A stretch of DNA of 64,000 nucleotides from an uncultured Bacteroidales bacterium (GCA_902784585.1 CACZVM010000001.1:161904-225903); one strand, 5' to 3'; counted from the first letter of the stretch, positions 36,098-44,720 are shown. Program-made: numbers and translations. The notes: a model not told the origin generated them from the sequence alone.

Positions 36098-36610
36098 ATG
36101 CAGACAACACTATTGATTATTCTGATTATTGTTGTGATGATTTTCGGGTTCTGGTTGATCCAGTACTCCACCTTCCGCAACGAGGAGCGCAAGCGCCAAT
36201 GGGAATTGAAACGTGAGAGCCAGAAGACGGTTTCTCCTATCCGCCTGCGTGCGTACGAGCGTCTCGCGTTGCTACTGGAACGTACAACGCCGGAGCATAT
36301 GCTCATGGGGCTGGATCTGACGACGATGACCGTAGCGCAACTGCAGCAACATCTGTTGCAGACCATCCGTGCGGAGTTTGAGCACAACATGAGTCAGCAG
36401 GTCTATGTGAGCGAAGAAGTATGGGCGCTTATCATCAATGCGCGCGACCAGATGGCAGCTTTTGTGGTAGGTATAGCTACTCAGTTGCCTCCCAACGCCG
36501 ATGCGATGACCTATGCCAAGATGTTGCTGACGGCCTACAGTTCCAACGGGCTGACCCCGACCGACAAAGCATTGTCGGAACTCAAAGATGAGGCGAAGGC
36601 ACTCATGTAA
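36098..36610 (+). CDS. DUF7935-like membrane-anchored protein
   Basis: A 170-residue protein with one N-terminal membrane helix (TTLLIILIIVVMIFGFWLI) and a cytoplasmic helical domain beginning NEERKRQWELKRESQKTVSPIR. The following PIRLRAYERLALLLERTTPE segment is typical of a conserved Bacteroidota family (DUF7935). No function is known. The ATG at 36098 was chosen because the next candidate upstream is a TTG inside the -7 box. DUF6048 follows. Confidence 0.75.
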   Translation: MQTTLLIILIIVVMIFGFWLIQYSTFRNEERKRQWELKRESQKTVSPIRLRAYERLALLLERTTPEHMLMGLDLTTMTVAQLQQHLLQTIRAEFEHNMSQQVYVSEEVWALIINARDQMAAFVVGIATQLPPNADAMTYAKMLLTAYSSNGLTPTDKALSELKDEAKALM

Positions 36611-36645
36611 AAGTGAAAGGAAGAAATAGAAAATTGAAAGATGAG

Positions 36646-37392
36646 ATGACATATGTACAAAAGTTAGGATTCGTTATCCTTTCATTTTTCATTTTTCATT
36701 TTTCTTTTCTGCATGCACAGACCGATTCCATAGCGGTTGACTCGCTGCCTCAGTCTGTGCCGGACACGGCTCTGGTGCTGCCTCTCGACAGCCTGCCCGC
36801 TGCCACGCCTCATCAGGCGTCCCCTAAACGGCCATCGGTCTATCAGGGTGTGACGGTGAAGTTGGATCTGGGCGCAGCGGTCCTGGCCATGGCGGTGAGC
36901 AAGGCGCGTATCCAGCAATGGGAAGTGGCGGCGAACGTGCGACTCAAGAATCGTTTTTATCCCACTTTCGAACTGGGATATGCCGGAGGAACCGCCACAC
37001 GGGGTGATTCGCTCAGTTATAACGGCCATGGCGGGTTCTTCCGCGTAGGATGCGACATATGTCCGCTCAAGAAACGTCCCGAAAGTCCGCACGCCCTGCT
37101 GGTGGGAGTGCGTCTGGGAACAGCCGTACAGGGTGCGCGGCAAGGCGCCACGGCCGATACGTGGCGACCGTATAAGACCAAGGCGGACTGCTGGGGCGAG
37201 ATTGTTTTGGGATGCCAGGTTAATGTAGTGAAAGGACTGTACATGGGTTGGATGGGACGACTCAAGTTCCTCTTTACCCGCGATAAAGACGGTCTGGCTA
37301 TGGCGGAGATGGCACCGGTGTATATACCCGGATACGGGAACAGAGGCGATATGAGCTACGGACTCAGTTATCATATAGGATGGCATTTTTAA
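36646..37392 (+). CDS. DUF6048-like outer-membrane beta-barrel protein
   Basis: A 248-residue exported protein. The signal peptide ends HFSFLHAQ; its hydrophobic core is encoded by a TTTTCAT heptamer tract (36679-36708). A Pro/Ser-rich linker (about 25-65) precedes alternating beta-strands (YQGVTVKLDLGAAVLAMAV, GGFFRVGCDICPL, ALLVGVRLGTA...) ending in an aromatic residue, HIGWHF, as in outer-membrane barrels. The DUF6048 assignment is from memory of the pattern. A GTG at 36613 is an alternative start but places a charged segment before the signal. Confidence 0.7.
   Translation: MTYVQKLGFVILSFFIFHFSFLHAQTDSIAVDSLPQSVPDTALVLPLDSLPAATPHQASPKRPSVYQGVTVKLDLGAAVLAMAVSKARIQQWEVAANVRLKNRFYPTFELGYAGGTATRGDSLSYNGHGGFFRVGCDICPLKKRPESPHALLVGVRLGTAVQGARQGATADTWRPYKTKADCWGEIVLGCQVNVVKGLYMGWMGRLKFLFTRDKDGLAMAEMAPVYIPGYGNRGDMSYGLSYHIGWHF
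36679..36708 (+). repeat. Heptamer tract (TTTTCAT type) encoding a signal peptide core
   Basis: Three to four TTTTCAT units encode SFFIFHFSF, the hydrophobic core of the DUF6048-like signal peptide. Confidence 0.75.
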
Positions 37393-37427
37393 AAAACAAA
37401 AAATAACAATAAGTATTAACCTTTTTT

Positions 37428-37560
37428 CCTCCGGGCTGGCTTGGAGGCGCTCTCAAACCTCGGGACGTAAAACGAGTTTTGCGGACCGAAGAGCGAGGGC
37501 ATCCGAGTACTTATTACTAAAACGAAGTTTTGGTGCATGTACGAGGATAGCCAGCGCGAC
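37428..37560 (+). promoter_or_regulatory. Structured 5' leader of transketolase
   Basis: Four local helices and one long-range contact are readable. CCTCC/GGAGG (37428-37432/37443-37447) encloses GCTGGCT. CGCTCT/AGAGCG (37448-37453/37490-37495) encloses TCGG/CCGA and an AAAA/TTTT hairpin. ATCC-GA-GTAC/GTAC-GA-GGAT (37501-37510/37539-37548) contains tandem G-A pairs and encloses ACTAAAAC/GTTTTGGT. The loop GCTGGCT (37435-37441) complements AGCCAGC (37549-37555), 5 nt before the ATG. No U-run follows, so control of translation is more likely than termination. Class not recognised. Confidence 0.6.
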
Positions 37561-39570
37561 ATGAACAAGACACAACTCATGAATCGTGCAGCGGATAACA
37601 TCCGTATCCTGGCTGCAGCGGCAGTAGAGAAAGCCAAGAGTGGTCACCCGGGCGGTGCTATGGGTGGCGCAGATTTCATCAATGTTCTTTTCAGCGAGTT
37701 TCTGGAATACGATCCGGAGAACCCGGGTTGGGAAGCGCGTGACCGTTTCTTCCTCGACCCCGGTCACATGGCTCCGATGCTCTATTCGCAACTCTGCCTG
37801 GCCGGTAAGTTTACCCTCGAAGACCTGCAGAACCTCCGTCAATGGGGTTCGGTCACTCCCGGTCACCCCGAGCGTGAGATCGAACGCATGATAGAGAACA
37901 CCTCCGGTCCGCTGGGCCAAGGTCACGTCTTCGGCGTAGGTGCTGCCATCGCAGCCAAATGGTTCAACCAGCGTTACGGCGCTATCCATAATCCGACTAT
38001 CTATGCCTTCATCTCGGACGGCGGTGTACAGGAAGAGATCTCGCAGGGCGCAGGCCGTCTGGCCGGACACCTTGGTCTGGACAACCTCATCATGTTCTAC
38101 GACTCCAACACCATCCAGTTGTCCACCGAGTGCGGTGAGGTGACCAGCGAAGATGTAGCAGCCAAGTACAAGGCTTGGGGTTGGTTCGTTCAGGAGATCC
38201 CCGGTAATGATCCTGATGCTATCCGCGAAGCCCTCATCAAGGCCAAAGCAGAAAAAGGTCGTCCGTCGCTCATCATCGGTCATACCACGATGGGTAAGGG
38301 ATGTGTTACGGCTGAAGGCGCGAGCTGGGAAAACAAGTGCTCTACGCACGGTAACCCGCTCAGCAAGTCCGGTGCTTCGTTTGAGAAGACCATCGAGCAC
38401 CTCGGCGGTGATCCGCAGAACCCCTTCGTGATCTTCCCGGAAGTACAGAAACTGTACGAAGACCGTGCTATCGAGCTGCGCGAGCTGGCTAACAAGAAAT
38501 ATGCGGCATACCACGAGTGGAAAGAGAAGAATCCGCTTGCAGCCAACGAATATGAGACCTTCATGTCGGGTGAGACACCTTGCATCGACTGGAGCCTCGT
38601 GGAGCAGAAAGCCGGTGACGCTACGCGTAACGCCAGCGGTAGGGTGCTCAGCTTCCTCGCAGAGAACGTAGGTAACATGATCGTCAGCTCGGCTGACCTG
38701 AGCAACTCCGACAAGACCGACGGTTTCCTCAAGAAGACCCACGCCATCAAGAAGGGTGACTTCAGCGGTCAGTTCCTCCAAGCCGGCGTAGCCGAGCTCA
38801 CCATGGCTTGCGTCTGCATCGGTATGTCGCTCCACGGCGGTATCATCCCCGCTTGCGGTACGTTCTTCGTCTTCAGCGACTATATGAAACCTGCCGTTCG
38901 TCTGGCTGCCCTCATGGAACTGCCGGTTATCTTCATCTGGAGTCACGACGCGTTCCGCGTAGGCGAAGACGGTCCGACGCACGAGCCGGTTGAGCAAGAA
39001 GCACAAATCCGTCTCATGGAGAAACTGCATAATCATCACGGCAAGCCGTCGATGCTCGTTCTCCGTCCGGCAGACGCAGAAGAGACGACGCTCGCTTGGC
39101 GTGCAGCCATCGAGAACACCGCCACTCCGAGCGCACTTATTTTGAGCCGTCAGGATATTGCACCTGTTCCAAATGTCAACTTGGAAGGCTTCCGAAAAGG
39201 TGCATATATCGTTTCAAAAGACGAAAATCCGCAAGTGGTTTTACTCGCTTCTGGAAGTGAAGTTTCGACATTGCTCGCAGGAGCAGAGTTGCTGCGCAAA
39301 GAAGGAGTACGCTTGCAGGTAGTAAGTGTTCCTTCCGAAGGACGTTTCCGCGAGCAACCCGCTGAGTATCAGAACGAAGTACTCCCGAAGGGCGTTAAAC
39401 GCTTCGGTATGACCGCAGGTCTGCCTTGCACGCTCCAGGGACTTGTTGGCGACAACGGTGCTATCTGGGGTCTCGAGAGCTTCGGTTTCTCCGCTCCGTA
39501 CAAGGTACTGGACGAGAAACTCGGCTTCACCGCACAAAATGTTTATGAGCAAGTGAAGAAACTGCTGTAA
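37561..39570 (+). CDS. tkt: Transketolase
   Basis: A 669-residue thiamine-diphosphate enzyme moving two-carbon ketol units in the pentose phosphate pathway. Motifs are KSGHPGGAMGGADF, LDPGHMAPMLYS, a TPP-binding FISDGGVQEEISQGAG...N segment (SDG in place of the usual GDG), and the pyrimidine-domain DAFRVGEDGPTHEPVEQ. The ATG at 37561 gives the usual N-terminus MNKTQLMNRAADNIR. Codon use is strongly biased, as in highly expressed genes, except for a short AT-richer stretch near 39140-39270. A Fic gene follows after 20 bp without a terminator. Confidence 0.96.
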   Translation: MNKTQLMNRAADNIRILAAAAVEKAKSGHPGGAMGGADFINVLFSEFLEYDPENPGWEARDRFFLDPGHMAPMLYSQLCLAGKFTLEDLQNLRQWGSVTPGHPEREIERMIENTSGPLGQGHVFGVGAAIAAKWFNQRYGAIHNPTIYAFISDGGVQEEISQGAGRLAGHLGLDNLIMFYDSNTIQLSTECGEVTSEDVAAKYKAWGWFVQEIPGNDPDAIREALIKAKAEKGRPSLIIGHTTMGKGCVTAEGASWENKCSTHGNPLSKSGASFEKTIEHLGGDPQNPFVIFPEVQKLYEDRAIELRELANKKYAAYHEWKEKNPLAANEYETFMSGETPCIDWSLVEQKAGDATRNASGRVLSFLAENVGNMIVSSADLSNSDKTDGFLKKTHAIKKGDFSGQFLQAGVAELTMACVCIGMSLHGGIIPACGTFFVFSDYMKPAVRLAALMELPVIFIWSHDAFRVGEDGPTHEPVEQEAQIRLMEKLHNHHGKPSMLVLRPADAEETTLAWRAAIENTATPSALILSRQDIAPVPNVNLEGFRKGAYIVSKDENPQVVLLASGSEVSTLLAGAELLRKEGVRLQVVSVPSEGRFREQPAEYQNEVLPKGVKRFGMTAGLPCTLQGLVGDNGAIWGLESFGFSAPYKVLDEKLGFTAQNVYEQVKKLL

Positions 39571-39590
39571 GAAATACGAGCACATAATAG

Positions 39591-40853
39591 ATGCTAACAC
39601 CTCAAGACATAGAAAAACCCGTTATTCCTGAGTTTGAGGAATACATCCGCCAAGGAGAACCGGATCAGAAAGCCAAGGCATCGCTTTGGCAGACTGCTAT
39701 CGGTCTCCAGGCGGTGGATGGGTTGAAGACGTCTGAGTATCTTCGTGAAACTGCGCGTCGTAACATCGAAGGAGAGATTTCTTTGGACGAGGCGCATCAG
39801 CTCATCCATGGTTACTACCAGAAACGCACTGCTCATGACGAGCCGACCAACGAAGATGAGGCAGAAGCGGATCGCGCGTCGTCCAATATCGCGCGCATTC
39901 TTGCATCGCAGACCTTGGCATTTAATACGAATGGCTTGATAGCATTACACCGCCGTATTTTTGAAGGAGTATTCAAGCACGCCGGAGAATTGCGTACATA
40001 CGACATTACAAAAAAGGAATGGGTACTCCGTGAAGACACAGTTAATTACCTGAATTGGGAAGATTTGCGCAGTGCTTTGGATTATGACATACAGGCGGAA
40101 AAAGCCTTTTCATATACGAACATCTCTAATGACGAGATGATCACACATATCTCACATTTTGTGAGTGATCTATGGCAAATCCATCCTTTCGGCGAAGGTA
40201 ATACACGTACTACGGCAGTCTTCACAATCTTGTATTTGAGATCTATAGGCTTTGCTGTCAACAACGATTTGTTTGCTAATCATGCTTGGTATTTTCGCAA
40301 CGCCCTCGTGCGTGCCAACTATAAGAGCGCGCGTTTAGGTATAGATTATTCGCCGCAATACTTGGAGCGTTTCTTCCGAAACTTACTGTTTGGAGAACAA
40401 TGGGATTTGCGTAGCCGTTACCTCTATATCAATCCGCCGGAGGAATGGCAAAATCAACCGAATTTAGCGGCAGGACAAATACCGAACAAGTACCGAACAA
40501 GTACCGAACAAGTACCCGAACAAGCACCCGAACAAGCACCCGAACAAGCACCCGAACAAGTACCCGAACAAGTTACAACGCAAACATATGTAAATCAATT
40601 AGATATAAACTTGTATGGGGAACTGCAAAAACAGCTGATATCTGCGATTGGTTTAGAAAAACGGAGTATAAAAGAATTACTTGACATCCTTCATTTACGT
40701 CATAGGCCGAATTTTATCGAATACCACCTGCGACCGGCTTTAGAGGCAAAATTGATAGTTCCGCTATACCCCAATAACATCAACCACCCTCGGCAGAAAT
40801 ACCTGCTGACGATAAAAGGAATGATGCTGTTTAATCAGTTATCAAACAAATGA
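39591..40853 (+). CDS. Fic family protein with repeat tract and winged-helix tail
   Basis: A 420-residue protein. An N-terminal helical part contains ETARRNIEGEIS, the place of the inhibitory (S/T)xxxE(G/N) motif but with Arg for Ser/Thr. The Fic core has HPFGEGNTRT at about 198-207, which transfers AMP or a related group to target hydroxyls. After about 295 come repeats of PNKYRTSTEQ and then EQAPEQAPEQ, encoded by 11- and 12-bp DNA repeats. The C-terminal 90 residues look like a winged helix (KRSIKELLDILHLRHRPNF), usual in Fic proteins. No antitoxin gene is adjacent. It is 20 bp downstream of transketolase and may be an insertion there. Confidence 0.88.
   Translation: MLTPQDIEKPVIPEFEEYIRQGEPDQKAKASLWQTAIGLQAVDGLKTSEYLRETARRNIEGEISLDEAHQLIHGYYQKRTAHDEPTNEDEAEADRASSNIARILASQTLAFNTNGLIALHRRIFEGVFKHAGELRTYDITKKEWVLREDTVNYLNWEDLRSALDYDIQAEKAFSYTNISNDEMITHISHFVSDLWQIHPFGEGNTRTTAVFTILYLRSIGFAVNNDLFANHAWYFRNALVRANYKSARLGIDYSPQYLERFFRNLLFGEQWDLRSRYLYINPPEEWQNQPNLAAGQIPNKYRTSTEQVPEQAPEQAPEQAPEQVPEQVTTQTYVNQLDINLYGELQKQLISAIGLEKRSIKELLDILHLRHRPNFIEYHLRPALEAKLIVPLYPNNINHPRQKYLLTIKGMMLFNQLSNK
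40480..40572 (+). repeat. 11-bp x3 and 12-bp x5 tandem repeats in the Fic gene
   Basis: TACCGAACAAG three times (40480-40512), then (T/C)ACCCGAACAAG five times (40513-40572). The 11-bp unit is not a multiple of three, so a change in its number shifts the frame before the winged-helix part. Confidence 0.92.
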
Positions 40854-40909
40854 CCTCAACTACAATCCTGCCTATGGCATAAAACAACAGACAAACAACA
40901 TACATAAAT

Positions 40910-41073
40910 AAGCATTTGCTTTATTAAGGAGACATTCAATCTTGGACCATTGTAATCACTTTCCTAAATATAGCGAATGTTCACACGTATCTGTGTGGGC
41001 ATTCTGCGTATATTGGAAGTGATGGGAGTCCAAGCCCGAATGTCCTGATATAAACAGATTGCCCACACTTTTA
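40910..41073 (+). ncRNA. Structured leader RNA, copy B
   Basis: Homologue of copy A (17315-17487). P1: GG-bulged A-GACATTC with GAATGTCC (40928-40937/41038-41045). P2: TTGGAC with GTCCAA (40942-40947/41028-41033). P3: CACTT-bulged T-CC with GGAAGTG (40957-40964/41015-41021). P4: GTTCACAC with GTGTGGGC (40979-40986/40993-41000), including two G-U pairs. The third strand GCCCACAC (41061-41068) matches GTGTGGGC perfectly and is followed by TTTTATTT. Internal loops AATC/GCCC and the strand TTCTGCGTATATTGG are conserved with copy A. No TAnnTTTG promoter is clear upstream. The DUF2971-like ATG is 22 nt further on. Confidence 0.7.
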
Positions 41074-41094
41074 TTTATCAAACTCTCAAAAGCT

Positions 41095-41829
41095 ATGTTA
41101 AATATAAATGATTTTCAAACTGCTGATTTTATTCAGCAAAGCAGAAATATTTATCTTCATAAAGATTTGACATTTGGTACTCCTATTTGCAGGTATATTC
41201 CTATTGACTACTTTGTAGAAATCCTGTCCACTCAAAAACTATATGTCTCAAATAGGAAATATCTCAATGACAAAAGAGAACAAGGAATTAAAGAGAATCT
41301 GCGTGATATTTTCCCCTTGTCTCCAATATATGAAGACGAGAATATGACACGAGAAGAAGCGATTCGACGATATGGACTACATCAAGAAGCGTATTCTACA
41401 TGTGTTTCTTGTTGGACTAAAAGAACTGATGAAAGCATTATGTTATGGAATTGTTATGGGCAAAACACATGTAGGCTTTCCACTACAATAGGCGGTTTAA
41501 TCAATGCAATCCAGCCAGATTTACAGATGCCAACAATTTTAGTAGCTCCTATCCAATATGTTGATAATGATGGAACAAATCTAATCTATGAAAAAGTATT
41601 TAGTAAAAATAAGGCATATCAAGATGAACAAGAGATTAGGCTATGTTTATTATGTAACGAACACCATTTTTTATTGAATATTGACACAAAAGTACTGATT
41701 AAAGATATAATTCTCAATCCTTTCTTTAGTAAATGTTACCAAAACTTTCTTAAAGACTCTATTGAGGAAAGATACAAATTTTTAGATGGAAGAATTAATT
41801 ATTCCCACCTGTTAGAGTATAAATCATAA
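41095..41829 (+). CDS. DUF2971-like protein
   Basis: A 244-residue soluble protein. The pattern CRYIPIDYFVEILSTQKLYVSNRKYLND, then SCWTKRTDESIMLWNCYG and a C-terminal DEQEIRLCLL resembles DUF2971, a family frequent in accessory and defence-associated regions but without known activity. The ATG at 41095 fits this pattern; an ATG at 41059 would lie inside the structured RNA. The gene is strongly AT-rich compared with the housekeeping genes. It may be co-transcribed with the next two genes. Confidence 0.75.
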   Translation: MLNINDFQTADFIQQSRNIYLHKDLTFGTPICRYIPIDYFVEILSTQKLYVSNRKYLNDKREQGIKENLRDIFPLSPIYEDENMTREEAIRRYGLHQEAYSTCVSCWTKRTDESIMLWNCYGQNTCRLSTTIGGLINAIQPDLQMPTILVAPIQYVDNDGTNLIYEKVFSKNKAYQDEQEIRLCLLCNEHHFLLNIDTKVLIKDIILNPFFSKCYQNFLKDSIEERYKFLDGRINYSHLLEYKS

Positions 41830-41842
41830 AAAACATATTGAT

Positions 41843-43384
41843 ATGAAACACGTAATATCTATAGTGCTATTATTGGCAAATATTGTCATCACGTCTTCTG
41901 CTATTGAAACTATTTCTCCAGAATTCAAGAAAAGCGGAACAAATTATGTACTGATCTCCTCTATTGATGTAGATATTGATGAAACGAACATATATATTGA
42001 TTGTTCTCCTTATTTTCAAAAAAAATCAAGTTCATATTACCCTTTTTATGGCAATTCTGTTCACAATTTATCGATAAATATAGATAAAAACATAATAATG
42101 ACATACATCGATCCTATAAATAGACAAACAATAAAAGTAAACGCATTAGAATTATACGCATTTGGTGATAATAAACTATTCTTTAACAAAAATTATTATT
42201 TAAATGATTTCCTTCAAGAAGACGGAAAGTATTACCCCTATATTTCCATCGTATTTCCACCTCTACCGGAAGGAGTGGATACTATTTCAATATATGAAGA
42301 TGAAACAAATAAGAATAATGGATGGTGGTGGGAGAATATTTATATTAAACCGTTAACCATAGGAAAGACAACAAGATTAGTTTCTGATATAGATTCTATT
42401 AACACTCTTATCAAAACTACAAAAAGTCAATATGCAGGAATATATGAGAAAGTAGGAACTGATAATGGTGGTATTGATTATACTCTTGCATATCTACAAT
42501 ATATGGATAAAGATTATCTGGTTTATATCAAAAGTGATGATATTAATAGTGTATGGAAAATTGGAGAAGTAAAAGCAGAGTTACGATCTTCGGCTAATTC
42601 GGGGACATTTAAGGCTACATGGTACAATCGTGATAAATCGGAAAACTCTAAATGTGTGGTTTCCTTTGATAATAGCACAATGAAAGTTTTTGTTAACGAT
42701 GAGATCGATACATATATTAAAATGAATAATGGTGATAATAACTCATTTAGTTCAAATCAAGCATTATGGTCAGGAACAGGCTTTGCGTTAAATAAAGGAT
42801 ATGTCGTAACGAATTATCATGTTGTAAACGAAGCAACGTCAATTGAGATATTTGGGATAAATAAAGATATATCAAAAGCATATAAAGCAGATGTTGTAGG
42901 TGTAGATAAAGTAAATGATTTAGCTCTGCTAAAAATTAAAGATGATGCTTTCACTTCGTTTGGTAACATACCATATAATGTAAAGCAAGCTATGGCTGAA
43001 GTCGGAGAAGATATATTTGTACTCGGTTATCCTTTAACCACTACAATGGGAACTGAAGTTAAACTTACAAATGGTATCATTAGTTCTCGTTCTGGATTTG
43101 ATGGAGATATAGCTTTGTATCAAATCTCTGCTCCAATACAACCAGGAAATAGCGGTGGCCCATTGTTTGACAAAAAAGGAAATCTCATAGGCGTGATATG
43201 TGCGAAACATTTAGGAGCAGAGAATGCTGGTTATGCGATAAAAATGTCATACCTTAGGAATCTTGTTGAATCGGTCGCTGATATTAGTATTTTGCCTACC
43301 AAAAATAATATTAATACAACCGAACTTAAAGAACAAGTAAAACAAATTTCACCATATGTGTTCTTAATTAAGTGTTCAAAATAA
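41843..43384 (+). CDS. Secreted trypsin-like serine protease with novel N-terminal region
   Basis: A 513-residue exported protein (signal peptide MKHVISIVLLLANIVITSSA). Residues 25-300 are beta-rich and match nothing I recognise. The S1 protease domain (about 305-480) has SGTGFALNKGYVVTNYHVVN (His about 329), VNDLALLKI (Asp about 359) and QPGNSGGPLFDKKGNLIGV (Ser about 436), a full catalytic triad of the DegP/trypsin type, but no PDZ domain follows. AT-rich like its neighbours. It lies 13 bp after the DUF2971-like gene. Confidence 0.85.
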   Translation: MKHVISIVLLLANIVITSSAIETISPEFKKSGTNYVLISSIDVDIDETNIYIDCSPYFQKKSSSYYPFYGNSVHNLSINIDKNIIMTYIDPINRQTIKVNALELYAFGDNKLFFNKNYYLNDFLQEDGKYYPYISIVFPPLPEGVDTISIYEDETNKNNGWWWENIYIKPLTIGKTTRLVSDIDSINTLIKTTKSQYAGIYEKVGTDNGGIDYTLAYLQYMDKDYLVYIKSDDINSVWKIGEVKAELRSSANSGTFKATWYNRDKSENSKCVVSFDNSTMKVFVNDEIDTYIKMNNGDNNSFSSNQALWSGTGFALNKGYVVTNYHVVNEATSIEIFGINKDISKAYKADVVGVDKVNDLALLKIKDDAFTSFGNIPYNVKQAMAEVGEDIFVLGYPLTTTMGTEVKLTNGIISSRSGFDGDIALYQISAPIQPGNSGGPLFDKKGNLIGVICAKHLGAENAGYAIKMSYLRNLVESVADISILPTKNNINTTELKEQVKQISPYVFLIKCSK

Positions 43385-43412
43385 TTACTCGGAAAATAAA
43401 GTTATAGCATCA

Positions 43413-44264
43413 ATGAAATATATTATTCCGATTTTAATTACAATATCGCTTTTCTTCTTTGCATGCACAAAGCAAATAGACACGACAAAACCATACAAAG
43501 TATCTTCTAATGCCTCGTGGGTACAAGAGTTGAAGCAAAGAAATCCGCTTAAAGATAGTGCAAATATTACAAGCGTCTATTTTTGTTATGACACTATTGT
43601 TAACGACTACAAGGTCAGCGGTATATTTTATCCTATTTACCAAGAGGAATACAAGAATGACATATGGAGCGGCTGGAGTTACGAATCAGGTGTATATATG
43701 ATTTTTCATAATGTTCAAACAGGGAATGAATTCGTGTTCAGCAAAATGGGTAAATGGATTTCCGGAGATGATAATTGCGAATACTTTTTGAGTAGAAATA
43801 TAATGGATATATTTTGCAACTCATTCAAAGGATTCGGAAAGGACGATGCGTATGTTTTCAAATACCATGACGAAGAGGTCTGTAGCGAAAACCCTTTGCT
43901 CTTAGAGGCGGATTTCCAATTTGCAGATGTAGATTTTGATGGGGAAGATGAATTAGTAATTTGCAATCATGGAGGAGGACCAAGAGGCAGTAATAGTTAT
44001 GATGCATATGAGATTACGACGGATGGATTATTAGAGAAGAAACCGTACAACAAACCCGATTGTTGGTTTGCTTTTACTGAAGATACACGTTTTGATACGA
44101 TTAATAAATATGTCATTTGTAGTCTGTCTGAAAGTAGTTGTCAAAGGGGAGAATATATATATCAAGCTGATGAGAACGGAGATTTGAAATATATTCGTCA
44201 TATTAATTATATCTATGGTACAGAAAACGATGTACTAATAACTGATACTACTGAATACAACTAA
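43413..44264 (+). CDS. Lipoprotein of unknown function
   Basis: A 283-residue lipoprotein (MKYIIPILITISLFFFAC, Cys18). The middle contains FADVDFDGEDELVICNHGGG, an EF-hand-like DxDxDGxxE loop as in FG-GAP/VCBS-type or XAC2610-type proteins, so calcium binding is possible. The remainder is beta-rich with several cysteines. It is the third gene of the AT-rich run and ends before a hairpin terminator. Possibly an inhibitor or partner of the upstream secreted protease; this is inference from adjacency only. Confidence 0.75.
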   Translation: MKYIIPILITISLFFFACTKQIDTTKPYKVSSNASWVQELKQRNPLKDSANITSVYFCYDTIVNDYKVSGIFYPIYQEEYKNDIWSGWSYESGVYMIFHNVQTGNEFVFSKMGKWISGDDNCEYFLSRNIMDIFCNSFKGFGKDDAYVFKYHDEEVCSENPLLLEADFQFADVDFDGEDELVICNHGGGPRGSNSYDAYEITTDGLLEKKPYNKPDCWFAFTEDTRFDTINKYVICSLSESSCQRGEYIYQADENGDLKYIRHINYIYGTENDVLITDTTEYN

Positions 44265-44310
44265 CCCCTTTCGCTCTATCGATAACCCGGTAACTCGATC
44301 TATCGGAACT

Positions 44311-44347
44311 CCTGCCTGCTCCGCCACCGAGCAGGCAGGTTCTTTCT
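44311..44347 (+). terminator. Terminator of the accessory operon
   Basis: CCTGCCTGCTC (44311-44321) pairs with GAGCAGGCAGG (44329-44339), followed by a weak T-rich tail TTCTTTCTT. Confidence 0.75.
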
Positions 44348-44446
44348 TCGTATGTTTCGCCGGAAATAATCGTGCCCTCGCGGCTAAGAATCCTATTCCG
44401 ACAATCGGCTGTCTCAAAGTCTCATAGTCTCACGTACATTTTTTGA

Positions 44447-44512
44447 TTTGTCAGTTTTGTCAGTTCTGTCAGTTTCCTTTTCCAAACTGACAATACTGAC
44501 ATTACTGACATG
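44447..44512. repeat. Inverted pair of 9-bp tandem repeats
   Basis: TTTGTCAGT, TTTGTCAGT, TCTGTCAGT face AAACTGACA, ATACTGACA, TTACTGACA across an 8-nt spacer (CCTTTTCC), so the whole can fold into a hairpin of nearly 30 bp with few mismatches. Confidence 0.85.
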
Positions 44513-44549
44513 GTAAATTTTTATTGCATCAGCCAAGTTTGGCACTTCC

Positions 44550-44720
44550 TGGGGGCCCCGCAAATTTTAATTTGTGGGGGGAGCGGAGGCAATGGTCGCA
44601 CCTGCCATTTAGCATGGAGAATTGCCTTGAATTGGCAATTCGAACGGAAGGAGCAGTGGGGAGCGTCGCTCCGACCATAGAACAAGGTATGGCCTTTGCG
44701 ATCCATTTGCCGAACGCGAC
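44550..44720 (+). repeat. GGGGCCCC palindrome element, copy 2
   Basis: CCCCGCAAATT (44556-44566) pairs with AATTTGTGGGG (44569-44579), then GGAGCGGAGGCA, a CCAT-TTAGC-ATGG hairpin, and after two extra hairpins TTTGCCGAACGCGA. It corresponds to copy 1 at 13166-13269. Confidence 0.7.

Noticed and set aside
37453-39039. Long open frame (over 500 codons) on the strand opposite transketolase
   Set aside because: Shadow of strongly biased tkt codons; no recognisable motif, start region or promoter, whereas tkt is unmistakable.
39591-40853. Fic/antitoxin module
   Set aside because: No small antitoxin gene is adjacent; the N-terminal part may contain its own inhibitory helix, though its Ser/Thr is replaced by Arg.
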